Shown one piece after another: positions 1 through 6,341 of a DNA stretch of 6,583 nt (the first letter of the stretch is position 1; each line of letters starts with the position of its first letter). Both the position numbers and the translations under genes were made by a program. Below the pieces are notes generated by a model. The model was not told the DNA's origin. It did not search any database and worked only from the letters and a program-made list of their open reading frames with translations. Source of the DNA: Acidobacteriota bacterium (GTDB taxonomy: Bacteria > Acidobacteriota > Terriglobia > Bryobacterales > Bryobacteraceae); contig QHXU01000045.1 in assembly GCA_003223065.1 (NCBI GenBank), positions 1 through 6,583 of the forward strand, given 5' to 3'.

Positions 1-2976
1 GGTATTGTTGTTGCCCGGCGCACCTAACACGGCGGAGTTTCCAGCAAAGGACGTCAGCGGATGCCCGGTATAGATGGTGAGGATTCCATTGACCTGCCAC
101 CCGCCCAGAATCCAAGACCCGGCCCCGGATTGCAAATGCTGTTTGCCCTTTCCGAAGGGCAACTCGTACACGTAACTTTGGGCAAAGGTATGGGTCCGGT
201 CGAAATCCAGCCGCCGCCAGTTCCGTCTGGCATTGATGTAAAAGTCGAGCCCGGAGTCTTCGGACTGCATACCCATCGCCTTGCTATACGTGTACGACGT
301 TGTCATCGCGAAACCGTTCGAGAAGCGTTTGTCCAGCTTCGTCTGGAGACCGTGATACATGGAGCTGTAGCCAACATAACGGTCCTCCACGCTCGCCTTC
401 TGGCCATACTGCGCAAAAAGGGGCTGACCCGGCTGATTCGCGCCTAGCGTTGTGGAGGCGTTCAAGTTGAACACCGCCGGCTGGTTCACGCCGTGATTCC
501 CCACATACGCAACTTCCCACGCCAGATTAAAGGGGAGCGAACGTTGGACTGCAAAATTCCAGGCTTCGACGTACGGCTCACGAAAATGGGGGTTGATGAA
601 GAAGTAAGTCTGGTTTGGATCCGGCTTGGAGATGAGCCCATTCGACGGAATCGCCGCAGCGTTGAATGGCGGGAACCCGTTCTGGAAGCTCGCGGGTTGC
701 CCGTTCGCCAGCAGGACGCCGCAAATACTGCAAGTCGACGGCTGCGAGAAGACGTTGTTCTGCTTCACCGGGTAGTTATAGGCATAGGTGTTGTCCGGAA
801 ATGGCGAGTAACTGATGCCGAACCCGGTCCGGATGACCGTCTTGTCATTCAGGCGGTAAGCAATGCCTAGTCTCGGGCAAAAGTCTTTCCAGTGCGTTTC
901 AAGTCCCAGATTCAACGGGTTCCCGCCGATCCCGGCAATCACCAAGCTGTCGTTCACAGGGTCGAATTGGGAGAAGCCTGCGGTGTGGGCCGGCGTTGCC
1001 GGCGGGTAAAACTCCCAACGGAGACCGATGTCCACTGTCAGCTTGGGAGTGGCCAGCCATTTGTCCTGCACGAACGCGAAAAACTGCCAGGCGCGGTATG
1101 CCGGGAAAATGACCGGGAAGTCGCGCCCCGCGGCGTTGGGAACGTCCAGAAGAAAGCTGGCAAACGAGTTTGTGAAACTGGTGTTTGGATCGTTCTTATT
1201 CGAAGTCTGATTGGTGCTGAACTGGTATCTGCCGCGCGGATTGACGGTCTGCGTTTGAAGCAAATCATCGCGGACGCGGCGCATCTCGCCGCCCCACTTG
1301 ATGGTGTGGTTGCCCTTAGTCTTGGTCCAGGTATTCGTCAACAGGATGTTCGTCTCCGACCGGATCCATGGCAGACTGGCCGAGAAGCCGATGAACGGAT
1401 CCCCGAAATTGTCGAGTGCGATTTGCGGAGGACCGCTGGTCCAATCGCTTACATTGACGCCCGGAATGCCAAGCTCCTCGGCGGTCTTTTGTCCGTAACC
1501 GACCTGCTGGGCGTCATTCCGGTACCGGTTCACACCCGCCCGAACCTCGGTAATCAGTGTTGGGGAGAAGATGTGGTTGTAGTTGATCGCGCCGCTGTGC
1601 GTGCCCTGGATACCGGTTCCCTCGAACCCGGAACCGCCAACGCCGCGCGGTCCACCGTAGATCCCATAGACGGCCGCGTCGAAGGTCACCGGGCGCGAGA
1701 AGCTGTAGCGCACCGAGAATCGGTCGCTATCGGTCTGGTTGTGGTCCACCTTCACGTCGAACTGGTCCGTGTTTCGGTAGAAGGGGCTATTGACGAAATA
1801 GTTCTGAGCGAACGGGTTTGACGAATTGGTGAAATTCGGCGCTGGGATGACTGAGAGAATCTTCGCGGAAATAAGATTGATCCGAGCGGTCGGGATAATA
1901 TTGCCAGCCAACGGCGTGCGGCCGGCGCCAGTAGCGGGATCACCCGTAGTCGGATCGTATATCACGGTAGGCGTCTTACCAGGCGCAGCCACGTTCAAGT
2001 TACCCGTGCGCATGTCTGCCAGAGGAACCGTGAGACGATCATTGTTCGCGCTGTGGTCTTCAACGCGCAGATAGTCGCCGAAGAAGAACGTGCGATTCTT
2101 GCGAATCGGCCCGCCGACCGTTCCGCCGAAGTAGTTATAGGTGAAATGGCCGCGCGCTGGGTCGTACCAGTTTCTGGCTGCTAGGGCGCTAACGCGATTA
2201 AACTCATATGCCTCGGCATGGATCTGGTTCGTGCCCGATTTCAAGATGACATTCGTGACTCCGCCGGTCGCACGCCCCAGCTCTGCCTCAAAATTGCTTG
2301 TGCTTACATCCACGGTCTGGATGGCTTCCTGCGGCGGGATCAGCACCTGCAGCAGGCCGGTGCGCTCGTTATCGTCGATGCCTTCAAGCTGTAGGTTGTC
2401 GCTCAGCCGGGATTGGCCATTGAACCTTGTGGCGAGGCTCACTTGCGGATTGAAGAAGGCGGAATGCTGCGATTCCGGCAGTGCGGCACCTGGTACCAGT
2501 ACGGTGAAACTCTGAAAGTTGTGGCTGGCCCCCAAGGGAAGGTCATGGAGCTGCACGGTCTCGATTTTCCGCCCGGTGTCCGCGCGTTCCGTCTGAAGTA
2601 GCGCCGTTTCGGCTGTCACGGTCACCGTTTCGGTGATCTGTCCAGGTTGCAACGTGAGATCGATACGGACGGTCGTATTCACAATGACATCAACGCCCGC
2701 GCGTGATGCTCGCTTGAATCCGGCCTGTTCCGCAACCACAGTGTAAGTTCCGGGCGGCACATCAGAGAAAGAATAATTCCCGCTCTCGTTGGTGGTCACG
2801 CTACGGCTGACGCCCGTGTTCGTTTCGGTAATGGTCACCTTTGCGTTTGGAATACTCCCCCCGGAGGAGTCAGTGACCGTGCCTAACAGCGATCCGTTTA
2901 CCGCCTGTGAGAAGACCAGACTGGCGCTCAAACAGGCCAGCAGCATTAGAATGCAAATCGAACGTAGACCTTGCAT
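1..2976 (-). CDS. TonB-dependent receptor-like outer-membrane protein with N-terminal CarboxypepD_reg domain (partial, C-terminus off left edge)
   Basis: Translating the minus strand from the ATG at 2976-2974 gives 992 codons with no stop down to base 1. Residues 1-25 are a signal peptide with a hydrophobic core, probably cut after FSQA. Residues ~28-110 form a CarboxypepD_reg (Ig-like) domain, with GTVTDSSGGSIPNAKVTI near its start and PPGTYTVVAEQAGF near its end. A TonB-box-like ETVTVTA lies at 116-122. The plug spans ~125-250 and includes LEGIDDNE (197-204) and ELGRATGGVTNVILKSGTN (232-250). The rest is beta barrel rich in aromatic-ended strands, including FVQDKW, PRLGIAYR, YVEAWNFAVQRSLP, FDRTHTF and GGWQVNGILTIYTGHPLT. 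Full-length relatives are usually about 1,100-1,200 residues, so roughly 100-200 are missing. The predicted role is TonB-driven uptake of a large substrate across the outer membrane. The substrate cannot be read from sequence; the divergent glycosidase operon suggests a glycan (inference). The start is supported by a good Shine-Dalgarno and by the signal peptide beginning there. Confidence 0.93.
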   Translation of the reverse strand, partial: MQGLRSICILMLLACLSASLVFSQAVNGSLLGTVTDSSGGSIPNAKVTITETNTGVSRSVTTNESGNYSFSDVPPGTYTVVAEQAGFKRASRAGVDVIVNTTVRIDLTLQPGQITETVTVTAETALLQTERADTGRKIETVQLHDLPLGASHNFQSFTVLVPGAALPESQHSAFFNPQVSLATRFNGQSRLSDNLQLEGIDDNERTGLLQVLIPPQEAIQTVDVSTSNFEAELGRATGGVTNVILKSGTNQIHAEAYEFNRVSALAARNWYDPARGHFTYNYFGGTVGGPIRKNRTFFFGDYLRVEDHSANNDRLTVPLADMRTGNLNVAAPGKTPTVIYDPTTGDPATGAGRTPLAGNIIPTARINLISAKILSVIPAPNFTNSSNPFAQNYFVNSPFYRNTDQFDVKVDHNQTDSDRFSVRYSFSRPVTFDAAVYGIYGGPRGVGGSGFEGTGIQGTHSGAINYNHIFSPTLITEVRAGVNRYRNDAQQVGYGQKTAEELGIPGVNVSDWTSGPPQIALDNFGDPFIGFSASLPWIRSETNILLTNTWTKTKGNHTIKWGGEMRRVRDDLLQTQTVNPRGRYQFSTNQTSNKNDPNTSFTNSFASFLLDVPNAAGRDFPVIFPAYRAWQFFAFVQDKWLATPKLTVDIGLRWEFYPPATPAHTAGFSQFDPVNDSLVIAGIGGNPLNLGLETHWKDFCPRLGIAYRLNDKTVIRTGFGISYSPFPDNTYAYNYPVKQNNVFSQPSTCSICGVLLANGQPASFQNGFPPFNAAAIPSNGLISKPDPNQTYFFINPHFREPYVEAWNFAVQRSLPFNLAWEVAYVGNHGVNQPAVFNLNASTTLGANQPGQPLFAQYGQKASVEDRYVGYSSMYHGLQTKLDKRFSNGFAMTTSYTYSKAMGMQSEDSGLDFYINARRNWRRLDFDRTHTFAQSYVYELPFGKGKQHLQSGAGSWILGGWQVNGILTIYTGHPLTSFAGNSAVLGAPGNNNT

Positions 2977-2984
2977 GTAAAGAT

Positions 2985-2993
2985 CCCCTTTTT
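2985..2993 (-). promoter_or_regulatory. Ribosome binding site of the receptor gene
   Basis: Read on the minus strand this is AAAAAGGGG, ending 8 nt before the ATG at 2976. It is a purine-rich Shine-Dalgarno at normal spacing and fixes the start of the receptor gene. Confidence 0.7.
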
Positions 2994-3026
2994 GGTACAG
3001 AAACAAATCCCAACCTAGCCCCAGCA

Positions 3027-3055
3027 ATTATAATGTCGGCGCAGGCTTTGCGCAA
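3027..3055 (-). promoter_or_regulatory. Predicted sigma70-type promoter of the receptor gene
   Basis: On the minus strand a perfect TATAAT occupies 3032-3027. Exactly 17 bp upstream lies TTGCGC (3055-3050), which matches the TTG of the -35 consensus TTGACA but only 3 of 6 bases overall. Transcription would begin near 3020, giving a 5' leader of about 44 nt that contains the Shine-Dalgarno. The -35 element sits inside the palindrome TTGCGCAA (3048-3055), where a regulator could block it (inference). The -10 core ATTATAAT (3027-3034) is its own reverse complement, so a TATAAT also faces the plus-strand operon at 3029-3034. No convincing -35 is seen at 16-18 bp for that direction. Confidence 0.5.
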
Positions 3056-3060
3056 GGCTG

Positions 3061-3082
3061 GAGAGCATTTGGAGAGCATCTG
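3061..3082. repeat. Tandem 11-bp direct repeat in the divergent intergenic region
   Basis: GAGAGCATTTG (3061-3071) is followed directly by GAGAGCATCTG (3072-3082), identical at 10 of 11 positions. The period is one DNA helical turn, as in the direct-repeat operators of OmpR/PhoB-type response regulators. It lies just upstream of the receptor promoter and in the leader or upstream region of the SDR gene. It could be a regulator binding site or a chance duplication; no regulator gene is present in the window to pair with it. Confidence 0.4.
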
Positions 3083-3102
3083 AACCTGATCCGCGGGAGA
3101 TC

Positions 3103-3120
3103 ATGCTAAAACTAAGCTGA
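3103..3120 (+). other. Possible 5-codon leader ORF before the SDR gene
   Basis: ATG-CTA-AAA-CTA-AGC-TGA would encode MLKLS and stop one base before the SDR start codon (TGA-C-ATG). The nearest Shine-Dalgarno-like sequence, GGGAG (3095-3099), is 3 nt from this ATG and 22 nt from the SDR ATG. That is too close to the first and too far from the second to be ideal. Such an arrangement would permit translational coupling by re-initiation, but an ORF this short arises easily by chance. Confidence 0.15.
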
Positions 3121-3121
3121 C

Positions 3122-3889
3122 ATGCAAAACTATCTGGATCTGACGGGTAAAGTCGCGCTGATTACGGGCGCATCATCCGGGATTGGCGCCGCCACCGCGA
3201 CTGTGCTGGCGGATTTGGGCGCCCGCGTCGCCATCGGATACCATCGCAATCAAAAAGGCGCCGAGCAGGTGCGTGACTCCATTGTCGCCGCCGGCGGGAA
3301 GGCGATTGCGATTCATGCGGATGTCCGGCGAGCCGGCGAGGTTCGTTCGCTGGTGAAGAGCGCCGTCGATCAGCTCGGTCCGATCGATATTCTGGTTAAC
3401 AACGCTGGCTCTCTCGTTGAGCGCCGGCCGATCCTGGAACAAACCGAGGAGATACTGGATGAGATCATGGACCTCAACCTGAAAAGCGCCATGCTTTGCT
3501 CCCAAGTGGTCGGCGCGTCCATGCTTGCGCGCAAAACAGGAGCCATCATCAATATCGTTTCCATCGCTGGACGAAACGGCGGCGGACCGGGGGCAGGACC
3601 TTATGCGACTGCCAAGGGCGGCCTGATCACCTTCACTAAGGCGCTGGCCAAGGAACTGGCGCCCCATGGAGTTCGCGTGAACGGCGTTTCTCCGGGCGTG
3701 ATCGACACGCCGTTTCACGAAGTATTTTCCACGCCGGAGATGATTCGCAACTTCGTGAAAACAATTCCGCTCGGCCGCGTGGGAACGTCGATGGACTGTG
3801 CCAAGGTGATTGCTTTCCTAGCCTCCGATGCTGCCAGTTACGTGGTCGGCGAGACGGTCGAGGTGAACGGCGGGCAATTGATGCTCTGA
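3122..3889 (+). CDS. Classical SDR-family NAD(P)-dependent oxidoreductase (FabG-like)
   Basis: This is a complete 255-residue protein, the normal length for a classical short-chain dehydrogenase/reductase. It has a Rossmann fold with the nucleotide-binding motif TGASSGIG (15-22), an Asp after beta3 (D67), NNAG (93-96), and the active-site set N119, S147, Y161 and K165 (YATAK, 161-165). The C-terminal GETVEVNGG is typical of FabG-like members. Basic residues after beta2 (H41, R42) hint at NADP(H) preference, which is inference. It has no signal peptide and should be cytoplasmic. The ATG at 3122 is the only possible start, because an in-frame TAA lies at 3113-3115 and the Rossmann motif begins 14 codons in; no proper Shine-Dalgarno precedes it. 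The GH95 gene follows after 11 bp, so co-transcription is likely. The substrate is not readable from sequence. Sugar oxidation, for example L-fucose dehydrogenase, is suggested by the neighbour; a generic 3-oxoacyl-ACP-reductase-like role is the alternative. Confidence 0.93.
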   Translation: MQNYLDLTGKVALITGASSGIGAATATVLADLGARVAIGYHRNQKGAEQVRDSIVAAGGKAIAIHADVRRAGEVRSLVKSAVDQLGPIDILVNNAGSLVERRPILEQTEEILDEIMDLNLKSAMLCSQVVGASMLARKTGAIINIVSIAGRNGGGPGAGPYATAKGGLITFTKALAKELAPHGVRVNGVSPGVIDTPFHEVFSTPEMIRNFVKTIPLGRVGTSMDCAKVIAFLASDAASYVVGETVEVNGGQLML

Positions 3890-3900
3890 GACTCACCCGT

Positions 3901-6282
3901 GTGCCTACGGTACGACAGATGAACTTACACCACTTGGCTGTGGTTCTCGCATTTGCGCTTTCAGCGATGGCTGAGGGCGCGGATAACTCCAACGCGCTTT
4001 GGTATCGCCAGCCGGCGACAAAGTGGACGGAAGCGTTGCCTATCGGAAACGGACAGCTCGGCGCCATGGTGTTCGGCGGCGTGGAATCGGAGCGAATCCA
4101 ATTGAACGAGGGGAGCGTCTGGGCCGGCGAGAAGCGTGACCGCAATAATCCCTCGGCCGCCAGAGCCATCCCGGAAGTGCGGCGGTTGCTCTTCGCGGGC
4201 AAGCCAACAGAAGCAGAGGCGATCGCCGAACGAGATATTATTTCGATTCCTAAACGGCTTCCTCCCTATCAGTCGCTCGGCGACCTGGAGCTTCATTTCG
4301 CGGCACACGAAGCACGAGACTATACACGCCGGCTCGACCTTGAAACAGCGATTGTCCGGGTCGAGTACCGCTCCGGCGACGGAATCTTCACACGCGAAAT
4401 CTTCTCCTCCGCGCCGGATCAAGTCATGGTAATGCGCCTGACGTGCGATAAACCGGGCCGGATCTCGTTCCGCGCGGCGCTCAGGCGCGAGCAGGACGCA
4501 CAAACGAGGGCGGACGGTCCGGACCGCATTGCCATGGACGGACGGGCAATCGCGCGCGACAGCCGCCACGATGACGAACGTAAGACGGGGATGAAGTTTC
4601 GCGCCGTGCTCCTGGCTGTGAGCGATGGCGGACGTGTTCGAACGGATGGCTCCGAACTGGTGGTGGATCAGGCGAACGCAGTCACGTTACTCATTGCCGC
4701 TGCCACCAATTTTCGCGGGAGCGATTTCGCCGCCGTCTGCGAGGCGCGGCTCACAGCCGCTCGCAAATCTTACGACCAGCTCCGCTCGGCACATATAGCC
4801 GACTACCAGCGGTATTTCCAGCGCGTGCGATTCGACCTGAGTGGAACCAACCCGGATCTCCCGACTGACGAGCGGCTGGACCGCTTAGCAGGTGGCGCCG
4901 CGGACCCGCAGCTTATCGTTCTGTATTTTCAGTTCGGACGGTACCTGCTGATCAGCAGCAGCCGTCCGGGCGGATTGCCGGCAACGCTGCAGGGTCTGTG
5001 GAACGACTCGCTTGCGCCGCCATGGGACAGCAAGTACACCATCAACATCAACACCGAGATGAATTATTGGCCGGCCGAGGTGTGCAACCTGTCTGAGATG
5101 CACCAACCTTTGTTCGATCTGATCGACATGGCGCGCGTAGACGGGCGTCGCATCGCCAGGTCAATGTATCACGCGGGAGGTTTCGTGCTTCATCACAACA
5201 CGGACATCTGGGGTGACGCTGTTCCCATCGATGGCGTCGGCTCGGGCCTTTGGCCGATGGGCGGCGCGTGGCTCAGCCTCCACCTGTGGGATCATTACGA
5301 CTTCACGCAAGACCGCGAATTCCTTGCGAAGCGCGCCTATCCGGTGATGAAGGAAGCCGCTGAGTTCCTTCTTGACTATCTAGTCGATGACGGCCAGGGG
5401 CATCTAATCACCGGACCATCCATCTCGCCCGAGAATCGCTATCGCACGCCGGCCGGCATCGTGGCCAAGCTCTGCATGGGTCCCTACATGGATACTGAAA
5501 TTGCTCATGCGTTGTTCAGCCGGGTGATGGAGGCTGGAGAGATTCTGGGTATCGATGATGCATTTCGAAAACGGATCTCAGCCGCGCGCGACCGCCTGCC
5601 GCCGTTCAAGATCGGCAAGCACGGTCAGATCCAGGAGTGGCTCGAGGATTACGATGAACCCGAACCTGGCCACCGTCACATATCGCATCTGTTTGCCTTG
5701 CATCCAGGCGATCAGATCACGCCCCATGCGACGCCGGAACTTGCCCGGGCGGCGCGCGTGACGTTGGCACGGCGTCTCAGTTCGGGCGGAGGCCATACCG
5801 GCTGGAGCCGCGCATGGATCATCAACTTCTGGGCTCGCCTGGAGGACGGGGATCTCGCCTACGAGAACTTGCGCGCGCTGCTTGCGAAATCGACCCTGCC
5901 CGACATGTTCGATACGCATCCGCCATTTCAAATCGACGGGAATTTTGGAGGCACGGCTGGGATCGCCGAGATGCTGCTACAGAGCCATGCAGGCGCGATC
6001 AGCCTGCTTCCCGCATTACCGAAGGCATGGCCGGAAGGGTCTATCAAAGGCCTGCGTGCGCGCGGCGCGGTGGAAGTTGGGATCGAATGGGCGCACGGCA
6101 AGGCGAGGCACGCCACGCTGCGGCCGCTGGTTGCGGGCAACTTCAAATTGAGACTACCCCGCGGCCAGAGGATTGCATCGGCTATGGCGAATGGACAGGA
6201 AGTACGATTCAGAGAGCAGCCGGATGGCGTTGTGGCGCTGATAATGGAGCCGGGCCGGGACTACGAGGTAAGGTTCAGGTAG
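3901..6282 (+). CDS. Secreted GH95 family glycosidase, probable alpha-L-fucosidase
   Basis: This is a complete 793-residue protein, close to the usual GH95 length. GH95 enzymes hydrolyse alpha-L-fucosides by inversion (classically alpha-1,2-linked Fuc on Gal); a few act on alpha-L-galactosides. The N-terminal beta domain (~31-270) opens with the family hallmark LWYRQPA, then ALPIGNGQLGAMVFGG and IQLNEGSVW. The (alpha/alpha)6 catalytic domain (~290-700) carries NIN (N382, N384) in ININTEMNYWPAE, SPEN with E511 as the likely general acid, and IDGNFGG with D679. These correspond to Asn421/Asn423, Glu566 and Asp766 of Bifidobacterium bifidum AfcA, from recalled family knowledge and not an alignment. 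A C-terminal beta domain (~705-793) follows. A signal peptide with cleavage likely after AMA (22-24) places it in the periplasm or outside. The GTG at 3901 gives an Arg in the n-region; the ATG at 3919 is an equally possible start, and neither has a strong Shine-Dalgarno. Exact linkage specificity is not determinable here. Confidence 0.93.
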   Translation: MPTVRQMNLHHLAVVLAFALSAMAEGADNSNALWYRQPATKWTEALPIGNGQLGAMVFGGVESERIQLNEGSVWAGEKRDRNNPSAARAIPEVRRLLFAGKPTEAEAIAERDIISIPKRLPPYQSLGDLELHFAAHEARDYTRRLDLETAIVRVEYRSGDGIFTREIFSSAPDQVMVMRLTCDKPGRISFRAALRREQDAQTRADGPDRIAMDGRAIARDSRHDDERKTGMKFRAVLLAVSDGGRVRTDGSELVVDQANAVTLLIAAATNFRGSDFAAVCEARLTAARKSYDQLRSAHIADYQRYFQRVRFDLSGTNPDLPTDERLDRLAGGAADPQLIVLYFQFGRYLLISSSRPGGLPATLQGLWNDSLAPPWDSKYTININTEMNYWPAEVCNLSEMHQPLFDLIDMARVDGRRIARSMYHAGGFVLHHNTDIWGDAVPIDGVGSGLWPMGGAWLSLHLWDHYDFTQDREFLAKRAYPVMKEAAEFLLDYLVDDGQGHLITGPSISPENRYRTPAGIVAKLCMGPYMDTEIAHALFSRVMEAGEILGIDDAFRKRISAARDRLPPFKIGKHGQIQEWLEDYDEPEPGHRHISHLFALHPGDQITPHATPELARAARVTLARRLSSGGGHTGWSRAWIINFWARLEDGDLAYENLRALLAKSTLPDMFDTHPPFQIDGNFGGTAGIAEMLLQSHAGAISLLPALPKAWPEGSIKGLRARGAVEVGIEWAHGKARHATLRPLVAGNFKLRLPRGQRIASAMANGQEVRFREQPDGVVALIMEPGRDYEVRFR

Positions 6283-6330
6283 GCGGCAAGCAGTTCCCCA
6301 GCTGTGGCGGTTTAGAGGTATCTTTGAGAC

Positions 6331-6337
6331 GGGAGAG
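6331..6337 (+). promoter_or_regulatory. Ribosome binding site of the small secreted protein gene
   Basis: GGGAGAG ends 4 nt before the ATG at 6342; its GGGAG core is 6 nt from the ATG. It is the best Shine-Dalgarno on the plus strand of this window and is the main reason for accepting the truncated gene that follows. Confidence 0.6.
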
Positions 6338-6341
6338 CTTC

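Noticed and set aside
61..870. Plus-strand open frames at 61-447 and 493-870
   Set aside because: Both are antisense to the C-terminal half of the receptor frame, have no signal or domain, and lack a Shine-Dalgarno.
892..1821. 309-codon plus-strand open frame
   Set aside because: It lies wholly antisense to the receptor gene, whose minus-strand translation is continuous and recognisable over the same bases. The plus-strand product shows no domain, and its length is explained by GC-rich codon bias opening the opposite strand.
2932..2976. Lipobox-like LLAC (residues 12-15) in the receptor signal peptide
   Set aside because: The hydrophobic core continues past the Cys to LVFSQA, which fits signal peptidase I cleavage better, and a lipoprotein anchor is not expected for a barrel receptor.
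3173..3718. 181-codon minus-strand open frame
   Set aside because: It is antisense to the SDR core, which has all family motifs. The minus-strand product has no recognisable features.
3636..4569. Minus-strand open frames at 3636-4202 and 3961-4569
   Set aside because: They overlap each other and lie antisense to the SDR and GH95 genes, both well supported. No domains were seen.
6283..6341. Possible terminator after the GH95 gene
   Set aside because: CCCCAGCTGTGG contains the short palindrome CAGCTG, but no stable GC-rich stem followed by a T-run is present.
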